In this document: positions 1-16,871 of the stretch, piece after piece
Position numbering within the stretch: position 1 is the stretch's first letter
Layout: each line of letters opens with the position of its first letter
NCBI GenBank assembly: GCA_023313575.1
Contig: JAJTTP010000004.1
Coordinates: 2,046,001 to 2,110,000 of the forward strand
DNA: 64,000 bases
Direction: 5' to 3'
Source of the DNA: Eutypella sp. D-1
Lineage: Eukaryota > Ascomycota > Sordariomycetes > Xylariales > Diatrypaceae
Position numbers and translations under genes: made by a program
Notes under the pieces: model-generated
Database searches by the model: none
Told to the model about the DNA's origin: nothing
What the model saw: the letters and a program-made list of their open reading frames with translations, nothing else

Positions 1-300
1 CGCACGAACGTAGCTGAATCAGGAATACATAGCGTCACTTGACCGACTCAACTCCTCACGTGCACGTAGATGGAATAGGCTGCTATATTGTGATGCGAGC
101 ATCGTGGCTTATATAATGTAGCTGGCTTACGTATATATTATACGAAGTAGATGCCTTATATATACTTCGCCGCTGACTAAGTCTATATTTATTGTCGGGT
201 ACTTAATCCGTTTTTATAGCCGGTTTTTTATCGCCCCTTTCTCGAGGCTTACTTTAAACTTGACTAGGTGCGCTTTTGTATTCGTGACGAAGAGCCGATA

Positions 301-320
301 CCCCCCCTCCCCCACCCCCC
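301..320. repeat. C-rich tract (G-quadruplex potential on the minus strand)
   Basis: Runs of seven, five and six C are separated by single T and A bases. The minus strand therefore carries three long G runs, and the seven-base run could be split to supply a fourth. No neighbouring gene is identified, so any role is unknown. Confidence 0.5.
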
Positions 321-1610
321 AAATAATCCATAATGATAGTAGAGCTTCCGTAAACGCTTACATATGAATATCATTTAAAGTTACGGCGATAAGTTTAGGA
401 GATAACTCGTATATATGACCTTGAAACTAGAGAAGGCCCATGAATAGCCTGCCGGATGTGTGTCATACATTACGGGATAGCCGGTTAGTCGGACTGTCGG
501 GATCCATAAGCGATTCATTCCTAATGAGACATACATGACCAATCTCAAAAATCCTTCATCAACATAGAAATAGAAAATTAAGAGTCCGAATACCGAACTT
601 GGTATAATCGTGACCAATTATTAGTCATTACCGAAACACGGTGAGCTAACTTAGTGATGATGCATGATTAAACATTGTTCAAGCGATGCTTATTAGATAT
701 TCGGATTGAGGGAGAAAGAATTTCCAAATCCCCATTTCAGCTCCTAGCCCTAAAAATAGTGGCGCAGAGCTGAAGTTTAAGCTTATTTTGGGCTTTGGGA
801 CCGGCACTTAGTAAGGGCTGGGCCAGCGATAACCAAGGGGCTAGGGCTTGAAGAGGCCCAATTCCGTAGATATGCCGTGAGAAGCCTCGGGCACCGGGGC
901 TGAGCAATTCTCCCAATCGCAATGCAATGGTTCAACTTGGCAAACACAGTGGGTATTAGACTAGATTCTCACCTTTGGGACCTTTCGAAAATACCGAGGC
1001 AGAAAGGTTTGCGGTCAATAAATTGGATAACGTCAAGACTTACTAGAGGGAGAAGATAGTTCCACGACATGAGCCTTAATTGAGAACCCACTAGCGCTCA
1101 GCTCAGCGGCGCTCAGCGCGCTCGCGTGCACGACCGGGGCAGGGCAGCGGGGAAACCGCCGCATACCTAGCGTATGCGCTCGCACTGAGAACAGAGACAT
1201 GTCAAATACCGTCAATAGCAGTACATACCTAAGTACGTGAATACTAGTGTGAACTCGTACTACTAGGTACAAACTACTGTTGTACTGTCGCATTGAGCAG
1301 AAACGATGTTCACGAGGACAATCCTGATGCAAGCGATCGCATCGGTCTCACTGCGGCATGGTATGGCTTAACATTTTTGTTGCGATGTTCGGACTTGGAT
1401 AGAAAGTTTACAATATGGATTTATCACGAACACACAGGAGTTCCAGACGTACACTACCGATCAGGCGGTAGTGGGCTTGTAGTGGGCGGTTTAGGCCGCC
1501 CCGATCGGAAATGTGGGGTGATGATAGGGCGATGGCAGTTCTAATGTCAGCACATAATCAACATAATCTGGAACACCATTAGTTGGGGGTTTACCTTACC
1601 AACTTGCATA

Positions 1611-1625
1611 CCTTAGGTACCTAGG
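1611..1625. repeat. TAGGTACCTAGG palindromic motif
   Basis: A near-perfect palindrome centred on GGTACC. Related palindromes recur at 3488-3500, 5102-5120, 8381-8390, 15423-15434, 15550-15575 and 16638-16647, all outside coding sequence. Motifs of this type are common in intergenic DNA of several Sordariomycetes. Function unknown. Confidence 0.5.
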
Positions 1626-4600
1626 TTAGGTGTGTAGCGCATCGAACGTTAGCGAGTTGCGTTTACATATACGGCCCGGCACGACTCCACGGCCGCACAT
1701 AGCTGAAGAGTCAGACTGTTCCTGGCTTCCCGGAGGTTCATGTGACCATCTTTCTTTTCTCAGAAAAAAAGAAAGAAAGATCCTATGAGCAATCTCAGAT
1801 CTACATGGCTACCACGTGTGGGGCGAACTCCGCAGAGCCCGTGTTGGGGGCGCATGCCGAGCATAATGGCATACTATCGAGCGACCTAACCATGGGACAA
1901 TATGCAGGCACTGGAAGTAAAACGAGGCGTGATAGGTTCATAGGCTATGGCTGTTCATGCATGCGTACTGCCTGGTTAGGCCCGCTTGCCCAGGTGGGTA
2001 TAATTAACTGGCAGTGACCGGTAAGCCATCAGGATTACTGACCGGAAAGAGAAGTTTGATAGTCTTGTGTGCAATTGGTGCTATGCCTACATAGGTGCGA
2101 TTGGAGAGTTTCTGATCGGGGCGTTGCCGATAAATTGGTCAACTAACCTGACCGGTTCAAGTTGGTACAGCCGTTCCAGCCTAGGCTGCCATCGAGACTG
2201 CCTACAATCTCCTCGGATAGGAAAGAGAGACCCGGGTAGTGTAGGGAAGGCCCCGAGAGGATGCCGAGAGACCGAGAATGGAGAAACGTACAGCCTGGCG
2301 GAGTTTTCACGGCTGACAACGTTACAGTGTGTAGGTGTTGAAAAAAAAAAAAAAAAACTTGTTGGGGAAGCAAGATGGATGTCCAGGTGTTGAAAGTGAT
2401 CGTCGAAGTCTCGATTTTTTTTAGAAACCCACAAGGTGGGGCCGACCCAGACGGACCAGACGTTCCAGAACGGCTCCGAATTGTGTGGCTTGACCTTGGA
2501 TCTTGTCTCGGATGTCCCTTCATATTGTGGCGAAGCACCCGTGCACAAAGGGCAAGAGGGCTTGAACTGAGGCGCATTGCGCTTTTGGGAGTGGAAAGCC
2601 ACTACCACTAATATGCATGTATGAAGTATGCATCCACAAATCCCGGTAAATACCCGCTAGCTCATGGTATCATGCAGTCATGGCAGCTAGCAGTGTCGAT
2701 CGGCCGGGCCCAGGCCGGAAGGCCGGTATTCGCCGGATCCGCTCGGGGGCTCGATACACTGCTTGGACGGTTGAAAATGGTTTGATTATCTGGGTTCGGA
2801 ATAGCGTCGGCAACTACAGGCCGCGCCCGATGGCAGTCTTTTTTCCCTTGAATCATATCCCGCACTCAGAACAGACGCCCAACCTAACACAGTATAGTAG
2901 TACTCGTGAATGTACGTAGATAGTTCGTTACAAGAAGGTGATTAATAATTACTTTGTTTTACCAATTTTGTAACTTTCCAGATCTCTTTACCCTTGCCTA
3001 CCTCATGTTTTAAGGCCATCAGGTGTCAAGTACCGGAGTTATGTAATCTGGTAATTCGCTGTCTATTTATACATAGTAGCATCATGAATGCGCATCATTG
3101 CGTATACCATTCCAGATGTGCATGTCTTTTCCTATATGGCTCGTAGCTTACTTGGAATAAGTTAGGTCATCCTTGCTCACGTTGGGTATAGATCGTCCGA
3201 GTGGCTTGCAAGAATACATACAGGTAGGTAATATGTCTACTACCATACTACGAGTCCCATACTACCAGACTACACATACAATTTGGGTTATGTAGGGCGG
3301 CCTAGCCCACCTACCAAGCCCGCCCACCACCCACCTAATGGTGACACGGGAGGGTGAAAATTTAGTTGACTGATTGGTCGATTGATAGAGACAATTGAAG
3401 GGGTTTTTGACGGGTGGACGGTTGCACCGTTCCAGGGTTCTCTAATGGAGCCTACCCCACCAAGCCATCTACACAAGCCATGTAGTACTTAGGTACCTAG
3501 ATGTAGGTAGATGGATAAAGAACACTTGAAAGCCGAAGCATATGACGTCACCCTAGTTATTCCCGCACCAGCGTACCACAAGCCCCGACAGGGCTACATG
3601 CAAGCTCTGGCAATCCTTTTGTGTAATGGACCCGATCGACCAGCCAGCAAGTCAACCAACCCCAGACTTATCAGGGAGCAGCAGCAACCACTACTGTAAG
3701 TGCTTTGCGTACATACACATATGTAGCCAGGGGACAGACTTTTAGACCTTGCATCGCTCAATATGTCCTGCCCTGCCCTGGCGTCGTCAGCATGCATCTA
3801 TCGTAGAGGCGCGACCAAAGGCCTCCGGGACAAGTGTACTGTTCAAGTCATTGGGGGTGCACAAAGAAAAGGGCAGAACTTTTAAACTTGAAGTCAATAA
3901 GTGACCGGTAGACCGGTAAGTTTACATAGTAGGTAGGATTTGGGGTGTTAGTACGTAATGATTTGACGTAGAGTATGGGCCTGTAAAGTTGGAATTTATC
4001 AGAGCTATAAATTAACACACGTGGTGGGTGTATGGGGTGGCTTGATAAATTGTAAGAAAAAAATTATGCCGACGGCAGACCTGATATGTTTTTGTATACA
4101 CATAGTACATACTTTATATTACATACCACCAACACCCATGGAGTGCTACACGAGTTGACAAGTAGGTCTACAACTTACACAGGTTTAAGTAGGGTTGCAT
4201 TACTACCTGATTTTTTAACCCTTTTATATAGACTTGGAACCTAGTGCAACTCTGTCTACGGGTCAGTCCCATTCCAAATCGAACGAATGTCATACACACC
4301 TATAGCAGGTGACCTGAAGTGAACGAGGGGAGGGGAAGAAATATATTCCCATACACCACAATCGTACTAGATTTTTAGTTTACTGTAAGAAACGGTGCGG
4401 GAAGTTCATGGGTAAAGCATGGGACCGAACGAACAAAGGCAGGGGAAAGGTTGTTGGGAGGTGGTTATGGTGCTTGAGTGCTTAGCAACTAGGTTTGTCG
4501 TTGTCAATCGTGGCCAATGGAAATGGGTTTAGCCCGGGCCACATGACCTCACAACATTTTGATAGCACCATCTTTTAGGTGTTTAGGCGTCTTTGACAGT

Positions 4601-4990
4601 CCCTCGGCGCATCAAGGTATCCGAGTGGGAAGAAAAGAGAGAAGCACGGAGGGAACCCGTCCCTTTTATTATGGTCGGCTAAGTATTACAAAGAGTCTAT
4701 GACACGAGGACAAACCAAGCATTGTTTTTCGATAGGGAAAAAACTTCTACCGGCAGCGGCCAAGTCCGGTTCGAAGGGTTTCTATAGCGATTTTTAAAGA
4801 TCTAAGACGATTTGCGACTGGGCTATGCCAAGGGTCTAGTCTTTTGGAATTAAGAGCATGTACCCACTTCCCTAAAAAGGAAAGGTACATTTAGAAGAGT
4901 ACAGATACTTATGTTTCTGACCCACTTGCTGGATCAGTACATTTAATACCGGCTAATAAGGTCTAATAAGGTTGGGTTTGGAGGTCGTTA

Positions 4991-4997
4991 TGACTCA
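4991..4997. promoter_or_regulatory. TGACTCA bZIP-type site upstream of the C2H2 factor
   Basis: A perfect TGACTCA, the consensus for Gcn4/CPC1/AP-1-like bZIP factors, about 460 bp before the ATG at 5458. A 7-mer is expected by chance every few kb, so this is suggestive only. Confidence 0.3.
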
Positions 4998-5457
4998 ATC
5001 ATTCTACATCAAAAGTACAGATACCTCAGATACGAACTTTGATTCGTCGTCCATCCTGTCCGTCCCGAATGACTTAACCAAGATGTACCCCTACGTAGGG
5101 TACTAAGGTACTTAGGGTACGTACGGTCTCTACGTTCTTTACGTTCTTTACGCTGTAGTTTTACGTATATATGTTATAAAGATCGAACATTGCCACCTTC
5201 ACTTCCCTCTTCCTACCCCCACCATACAACGAACCATACCATACTGCCATACCTATTCATACTATCCATACATTCATATCACACTCACTTACTGCTCATT
5301 ACATCTTACTACCACCACACTACCTCCAGGCTATCTTAGCTTACCGAACCAAGCCATATAGACGCATATATCAGCATATATATACATATCACAAAGAAAG
5401 TTCTTGAACCTTGATAACTAATCTAATACATCATCATCATCATCATATATATACAAA

Positions 5458-7653
5458 ATGATGCTTGGGTACAATAACTATTCTTCGAGAATACACCAAC
5501 CACAACACCACTTAAGTCGAGATCGAAATCGCACACAATTCTTCAAAGACTCGAACATAAATCGCAACAACAGTCACAGCAACCACAGCAACCACAGCAA
5601 CCACAACAACTCGACCTCGACCTCGACGACAACAACCCCGACCCCACAGCAACAGCAACAGCAGCCCTTCGACGACAACTCATTACGCGCAGCGGCTGCT
5701 TCTGCTATAGGGATCAACGGTCAAAGTTTGAATCAAGTACCGGATCTGATGCCTTCTGATTCTTGGTTGGTTCATAACCAACAGACCCCGTCAACTGCTC
5801 AGCGTCTCGGTCACCAGCGCGAGTCTTCCCTGTCCTCTCTGGGGTCAAACGGCCCGGCTTCGCCTTACAATCCGAACCTGGCTAATCCCCAGATCGCTGT
5901 AACAGACTCGGGCAATGATGGGTACCACGAGCTGAATACCGGGGATGGTGCCTACTCGTTCCAGCTTGGCAAGCATGTGCCTGACCACTTCTACACCAAC
6001 GCCATGGCAAACTTTAATACCAAGAGCCATCATCGGAATCACACCGCCAACAACAGCCAGGCGACTATGTCTAGCGTTGCCTTCGCTGACGGCCTGCCGA
6101 ACCTATCACCGGCGGCGGCGCAGCAGCGGAGGTCGCGAGGTGACAGGGGCCTTGCGCCAGCCCCTGAATTGTCATCAGCTGGTGGCGAGTCCTCCACGAG
6201 ATCACATCCCGTCTCGGTGGCGAGTTCTACCGTGGAAGATGACTCACCCGCCACGCCATCGCTGCAGGAGCCTGTCGAAGAAGATGTCCGGAGACCCAAG
6301 AATGGTGAGATTCCTGCTTTTTCGATTCAACGTTACCTCGGCGACGCTGAATATGATCCCTATGATCCCTATAATCCCGAAGATGACATGTGCTTACTGG
6401 TGTCCTCGGACGATGCAGGGTTCAACCATTCCCATCCTCCCAAGCTGGATCGCACGTTGACGGATATCTTTACCGACGAGCTTTATAACCCAAACTTCAC
6501 CTTCACCTCTGCATCTCCACCTCAGACGGTCGCTATGTCACCGACAAATGACGTATTTGCGCAAAGACTTCAGGCAGCCAACAGCCAACATCTTAGCGCT
6601 GCTCACTCTCCCGACTCGAGTCAATCCCGAGACAGGTCACCGTTTCGTCAATGTTCCCCGTACTCTTCATCCCTTACCGACTTCGCACAAATTGGAATGA
6701 ACCAGGTCCGTCTCGAATCGGCCCAGCAGGCGCGAGAGAAGAGGAAAGCCGAAAGAGACGCTAGGGAGATCCAGAATCAGATGGCGCGCAATACGTCACG
6801 ACAGCAGGGGACGCCAAATACGATCTCCCCGAAGGATGCCGTCCTAGACTTCAACGATACAGATGGAACGTCAGCAGACTTTCCATTGTTCTCCGCGCAG
6901 GAAACCAACGCCTTCAACAACCTAACACCAGTGAACAATCAAATGTCGAACCACCACCAACAGCAACAGCAACAACAGCAGGCGAATCAGTCTTTCCGAC
7001 CCATGAGCTCATCGACACATGTTCAAGGTTTCGACTTCTCCATGCCCACCAACATCCAGATGCCGCAGCAATATCCTTTTATTCCTCGATCGCAGCAGCA
7101 GCAACAGCAGCAGCAGCAACGTCATCAACAGGCTACGCCATCGGCATCAAGCTTTTCACGGGTAAGCTCTGTCGATGCCGGCACTCCGGAGTTTAGCGAC
7201 GGGTCGATGCAGAAACCAGCTGGGACGACAGCGGACGGGGGTACATACACGTGCACATATCACGGGTGCAGTCTACGATTTGAGACCCCGGCGCTCCTAC
7301 AAAAGCACAAGCGCGAGGGCCACCGACAGGCGAATTCGCTCAGCACGATAAGGGGCGGTTCGCCAGGGGGGATGACTAGCAGTCTTCTCAACAGCCAAGC
7401 CGGACCTCACAAATGCGAACGGATTAATCCTAGCACGGGCAAGCCCTGTAATACCGTCTTCTCCCGGCCCTACGACTTGACGCGCCACGAGGATACAATC
7501 CACAACGCTCGCAAGCAAAAGGTTCGCTGTAACCTTTGCACCGAGGAGAAGTCCTTCAGCCGAGCAGATGCGCTTACCAGACATTATCGCGTGTGCCATC
7601 CGGATGTGGAGTTTCCCGGCAAGCATCGCAGACGAGGCGGCGCTCATGTCTAA
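5458..7653 (+). CDS. C2H2 zinc-finger transcription factor, Rpn4-like
   Basis: A 731-residue intronless reading frame, probably a nuclear DNA-binding regulator. Three C2H2 fingers sit at the C-terminus: C599/C604/H617/H622, C653/C664/H677/H682 and C691/C694/H709/H714, followed by a basic tail (K722-R726). The finger 2-3 block, with its long C-C spacing and the FSRPYDLTRHEDTIH segment, resembles what I recall of proteins annotated as Rpn4-like factors in filamentous fungi; yeast Rpn4 activates proteasome genes. The rest is low-complexity: Ser/His/Asn repeats at about 37-60 and glutamine runs at 64-69, 501-508 and 546-554, typical of activation regions. A charged stretch lies at 426-438. PAFSIQ at 286-291 followed by acidic residues is vaguely like a calcineurin-docking PxIxIT motif, but the fingers are not the Crz1 type. 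The start is the first of two adjacent ATGs, preceded by ACAAA. The C2H2 call is firm; the Rpn4 identity is inference from memory. Confidence 0.88.
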   Translation: MMLGYNNYSSRIHQPQHHLSRDRNRTQFFKDSNINRNNSHSNHSNHSNHNNSTSTSTTTTPTPQQQQQQPFDDNSLRAAAASAIGINGQSLNQVPDLMPSDSWLVHNQQTPSTAQRLGHQRESSLSSLGSNGPASPYNPNLANPQIAVTDSGNDGYHELNTGDGAYSFQLGKHVPDHFYTNAMANFNTKSHHRNHTANNSQATMSSVAFADGLPNLSPAAAQQRRSRGDRGLAPAPELSSAGGESSTRSHPVSVASSTVEDDSPATPSLQEPVEEDVRRPKNGEIPAFSIQRYLGDAEYDPYDPYNPEDDMCLLVSSDDAGFNHSHPPKLDRTLTDIFTDELYNPNFTFTSASPPQTVAMSPTNDVFAQRLQAANSQHLSAAHSPDSSQSRDRSPFRQCSPYSSSLTDFAQIGMNQVRLESAQQAREKRKAERDAREIQNQMARNTSRQQGTPNTISPKDAVLDFNDTDGTSADFPLFSAQETNAFNNLTPVNNQMSNHHQQQQQQQQANQSFRPMSSSTHVQGFDFSMPTNIQMPQQYPFIPRSQQQQQQQQQRHQQATPSASSFSRVSSVDAGTPEFSDGSMQKPAGTTADGGTYTCTYHGCSLRFETPALLQKHKREGHRQANSLSTIRGGSPGGMTSSLLNSQAGPHKCERINPSTGKPCNTVFSRPYDLTRHEDTIHNARKQKVRCNLCTEEKSFSRADALTRHYRVCHPDVEFPGKHRRRGGAHV

Positions 7654-9826
7654 GCTATCTTATTCGTGCCCATTTGAGCACACATGCACGCACCCCTGAG
7701 CTACACGACGGTGACGAGTGACAAACACATGCTGTGCGATGACGAAGCGAGTCAAATCGCATCACGACACGAAGTCGACAGGACGCCGATACGAAGGCGA
7801 CACGGAACGTGTTGGGCTCATCCTTGATACCTTCCCCCCTCCCTTGCTCTGCTCCCTTGGCGAGGTATGTAGGGAGGTGTCAAAAACAGCCCTAGTCGCC
7901 GGTAGTTTTTTACATCCATATACGAGCAAGGCCTTTGGGGAGGGGGAGGGGGAGGGGAGGGAGGCGTTGGGTATCAGCCGCTGGACAACCTTGTGTCGCG
8001 GACCTACTAAATTTGGGGGGGTTTCCTCCCCGTTTTTCTCAGGGTCCAACGTTAATATGCAGGGTCCTGCGGGCCAAGACGATACCTTTCCTATTATGGA
8101 AGTGATCGGCATATCGGGATTGGCCATGATCGTCATGGTTCCGCTTTTATGCAGTTCCTCCATAACGCCAGCTGTAGACCTAATTGGATACTCGACCAAG
8201 GTCTAACGACATGACGTCAGAATACCTCACCCACTTGCTTTATCCACCTTGTCCGTTCAGTTTAGTCCGTCCGTTTCCGAGCTCGGTTTTTTCCCCCCTC
8301 CAGCCTCTGCAGATTGGGAGGACACACAACATACTAAAAAGTACTCGAACTACAAGTACTAGAAGACCTGCATCCGCGGAAGGTACCTAGGCCTGCTAGG
8401 TAGTAGTATCTCGACCTAATACGGAATCCGACTTAATCCCGGTTCATCTACATCATCTACATCATCCGCATCATAGCCTAACTCTTTTTATCCCGTGGCT
8501 TGCATCATTATCATCACCTCCCCACCTCTCATGTACCATGCGCTCAGGTACTGCTTTATTTTAATTTTTCTCTATCATCATCATACTTCTTATCGTCGTC
8601 ATCTGTTACCACCGTTATCACCCCGCCCACCACCAACCCTACCTTCAAGTCGTATTGTGACGTGGACCCATCCGTCATCAACCCCTTGTTCACGCCCCTC
8701 CCCCCCTGAAACCCTCTCTTTTGGGACCGTCTGCCCGCGGGGGTACGGACCGGCTACTTTTTCCGTCGGGACACCATTCAATACCAGGATTGATTCCGAG
8801 TGGCTTAATCTTTTTTTTTTCTACGATAAATATTTACGAAAATAGCCTGTTCTTATTCATCTCGAGATTGTGGGCTTATCGACGTCATCTGATTATGGGT
8901 CGCTTTGCCCGAGGAACTGTTTTGCTTGAAATGGCTCTCGAACGGCTTCAATGGGATTCAACAATGTCTTTTTTTTCTCTCTCTTCCTTTTTTCCTTTTT
9001 CTTTCTTCCTTGCATCTCCTGTACAGCTATGTCTATGCGTCTACGGCGGTCTCATTGGCGAAGACGCGCATTTTGCTTTGTTTTAGATCCTGTACACTAT
9101 CAGCAAGCGATCTCTCGGAGGATTTTCGCAGGACGATGATGACACTAAATGACCTGTCACGACTAAACTATGAAAAGAGAAGAGAGGCTGGTTCTTAAAA
9201 TGTTTTTTCTTCTTGAGCATATGGGAATGAAAAAAAAAATCATGCGGGGCGCATCCAGCGGAAAAGATTGATTGTACGATGATGATTCGGGCGGGCAAGA
9301 AAAAGCCCCGAGGTACGGAGGGGGGGACTCCTTTCAATAGACTTACAAAGCATTGCCTGCGAAGGTGTTTCAATAATATTACCGCGAGAAAAATATCTCT
9401 AACACTAGAATTGAGTTATCATGTGACAATGAATGTGTTCTTATCCAATCGTAAGTGCTTGGGATGAATGCGCGACTTCGCAATGTGCCTCGCTGCGTGC
9501 GGTAATAGACCATGGAATTATCATGAACGTAGATATAACCATGTGTAGTTTGTTAGGCAAGCTGTGAAACACGATCTTCCTAAATATGTGACTATTTCTA
9601 ATGTAGAACATGGTGTCCCGAGTACAGGTCTCTCCGTCTGATATGGTTAGGTATTGAAACCTCCAAGCTCGCATTAGATCATCAAGTCGCTCTCTCAGGA
9701 TCGATCACCTGATCTGGGCCAAGTTCTTATCAGAAGCAGAGGGTCGGGGTAAAATCGTTGCTATGCCACAGATCAACCAGCAAAGAGAAGAGCAGGGACT
9801 GCGCGGGCCCGGAGTGAGTCGCCTAC
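7654..9826. other. Convergent intergenic region (3' flanks of two genes)
   Basis: This 2.2 kb lies between the stops of the plus-strand transcription factor and the minus-strand AROM gene, so it should hold both 3' untranslated regions and terminators. Open frames (7718-8206 +, 7762-8199 -, 8495-8845 +) overlap on opposite strands and are rich in low-complexity sequence; none resembles a known protein. There is a G-rich tract at 7937-7963, CATCAT-type microsatellite sequence near 8446-8475, and T-rich stretches near 8811-8821 and 8967-9010. Confidence 0.6.
7937..7963 (+). repeat. G-rich tract with G-quadruplex potential
   Basis: Five runs of three to five G separated by single A bases, about 285 nt after the stop codon of the C2H2 gene on its coding strand. 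If transcribed in the 3' UTR it could fold into an RNA G-quadruplex. Only the sequence pattern is seen. Confidence 0.55.
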
Positions 9827-14779
<4,953 letters not shown>

Positions 14780-15422
14780 TCAAGGGGGGAACAACGCCAA
14801 TCGACTGACTACATGTAGATAAGATATGATTTAGCCCACACGCACACCTGCACACCTGCACACATGTACACATCCACGGGTATACGCACAATCGGCCAAG
14901 GCAAGAATATGCGCGACTCAGAAGCTTAGTAAAGAGATTGGTCAACTCCCGTGCAGCGTGTAAGAAAAGGAGAACCGAAGAGATGAGACCCCGGGTTTAA
15001 AATTTCCAGGTTTTGAGTTGAACGATATTTCCAAGCCGGGCCAACCACTACGCGGGAGGGAGGGCTGAGGTCGTCAAGCCTCTCTTTTTCTCCCCGTAAT
15101 TTTCTCTATCAGATTGCAAGAACTGACTGGGTTGTCCGGTGCCATCCAATACTCAATCACCTGGGACTCCGGGTATGACACTCTAGATAGACTCCTATAT
15201 GTTCGATATGCAAATGTCTACGATTAAAAAAAGAGGCTGCTCCTTTCTTCCCCAATACCAGTTTGAGCCAATAAGAAGCTGTAACCATAACTTAGTTGGA
15301 AACTTTTCTCTCTTTTCTTTTTCTTGGTCCTATTGAACCAATCACAGCTTTTGGAACTGTGTAGGTTTTGAGGGAGCGTATGACTGGCTACTCCGGTTAC
15401 GGCCCGGTAAGTACCTAAATAC

Positions 15423-15434
15423 CTACCTAGGTAG
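15423..15434. repeat. CTACCTAGGTAG perfect palindrome
   Basis: A 12-bp perfect palindrome in the divergent promoter region, one of a family of TACCTAGGTA-like motifs scattered through the non-coding part of 1-16900. Confidence 0.5.
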
Positions 15435-16637
15435 GGTATCTAACTGCTATGACAATGTACACCTGTACTTCTGAGCCGGCCCGGGGCTGCGGGTGGGTCT
15501 CATTTGATCAGGTCCAAGGTACATGTATGTAGGAAGTACATCCATTAGTTCCAGGTACTTACCTACCAGGTAGGATGTAGGTAGTGCATCCATGGCGCTT
15601 TGGTAGTTGGAGACCGCCTGGGGGGTTTTTTTTTTTCCCCCTAAGATCTGACCTACGACTTAAGTACTCTGTACCTCTTACAGCTTCTTTCTTTCAAGAT
15701 GCCTTTTGTTTTTTCTTCACCCTACGGATATCATTTCCGTTCTACACCCGACATTTCCCTCCACCTTGCACGATATTTCCGACGAGGCCTCCAGCACGGA
15801 CTGCATTTGTTCACTCCTGTGAGCGGTAGTATAGATCACGTACGGTGTTAAATTTCAGATTGCCTACCTATCAGTAGTTTAAGGAGCTAAAATAGTGGCC
15901 AGGTCAACCTACGTATATCCCCATTATCCCAACTATCTTACCACCCTACCGCACATCGTACCCGCATCGTGTGGATGCTGGGGTGCTTATCGGTGTGGTA
16001 TGGACTGTCCGTGTGTGTTCTATAATGCCGAAGGGCGAATCTGTGACCCAATGTTCCCTATAAACCCCCCCGCCTCCTCATTCGCGTCTCGCGGCAGGTC
16101 AAGCTTTATCCCCGGAAATTCTACATGGTCTCCTTTCCGTCTCACATATAGCTGATCCAGTTCCATGATTCTCGGTACGATCCGCCAGCGATCACACACC
16201 TAGATATTACTATGTATATATGTATGTAGATACATAAGGATTCTACATAAGTCGTTAGATACCGCTACTCGGTATCCATCGATATGTCGAGCAGCCGGGG
16301 GATAGATATTCCCAAACCAGATAATGTGTGTGTCAACGTCACCTAATCCATTTTTTGGCTATGTAATCAACACCATTATTCATCAAAGAGTCCTCGCGAG
16401 GTTGAACATTCAGCCTGTAAAGCTCAGCTACATAGTATATTATTATCAGTCTGCTTCAGGCTATGATACCCTTCCGGGGGTCGATGTGGGTTCGCCGTGG
16501 GGCTGCTCGGGCTGTTACCGCCGCGTCCAGGGGTATTCTAGTGATCCTATTAGCAATGTTTTCTCAGTATCCACGCATGGAGTAACCCACTAACAACGGA
16601 GTGCTGCCACTACGAGGCACCATTATTAATCCCGGCC

Positions 16638-16647
16638 TACCTAGGTA
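16638..16647. repeat. TACCTAGGTA palindrome upstream of the MFS gene
   Basis: A 10-bp perfect palindrome about 225 bp before the transporter ATG, and the closest copy of the motif to a start codon in this window. Confidence 0.45.
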
Positions 16648-16871
16648 CAAATATTAATTCATATGTAGCCCTCGCCTTCCTCTCTTTAGCTAGCAATGGG
16701 TTTCCCTTCGAGCGGTTTCTTCTCACGATTGAATTTATTATTTTGCTTTCCTCTACGTGCGAGCTTGTTGTTGATATACCGAGTGCTAGCTAATGCTGAG
16801 GGGATAACAGCTACGTAATTCGTGCTAGCAATAGTAACTGATATCAGCAACGGCAGACAAAAGCGTAGAGG

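Larger units (their letters stand above)
1..5457. other. Long intergenic region without a supported gene
   Basis: I see no gene here. The open frames are short (the longest, on the minus strand at 2087-2608, is 173 codons), overlap one another on both strands, have low-complexity content and match no family I know. Base composition is mixed and not RIP-like. Visible items are a C-rich tract at 301-320, an A17 run at 2341-2357, several TACCTAGGTA-like palindromes, and a microsatellite-like CAT/ATC stretch just before the next gene. The last part (about 5150-5457, pyrimidine-rich and then TATA-rich) probably holds the promoter and 5' leader of the gene at 5458. A non-coding RNA or a multi-exon gene with tiny exons cannot be excluded. 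Confidence 0.6.

Noticed and set aside
2341..2357. A17 run as the tail of a processed retrocopy
   Set aside because: No upstream gene-like sequence and no convincing target duplication; AGGTGTTGAAA occurs again ~55 bp away but does not flank a definable insert.
2087..2608. 173-codon minus-strand open frame
   Set aside because: Overlaps other open frames on both strands, contains a poly-Phe run made by the A17 tract, and matches no family I recognise.
4768..4790. B-box-like GGTTCGAAGGG as part of a tRNA
   Set aside because: No matching A box, acceptor stem or anticodon arm nearby.
5458..7653. Identification of the C2H2 factor as Crz1 because of Q-rich sequence and the PAFSIQ docking-like motif
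   Set aside because: The finger block, with three fingers and long Cys-Cys spacing in the second, is not the Crz1 arrangement; the Rpn4-like finger pattern fits better.
7718..8206. 162-codon plus-strand and 145-codon minus-strand frames between the TF and aro1
   Set aside because: They overlap antisense to each other, are low-complexity around the G-rich tract, and have no recognisable domain.
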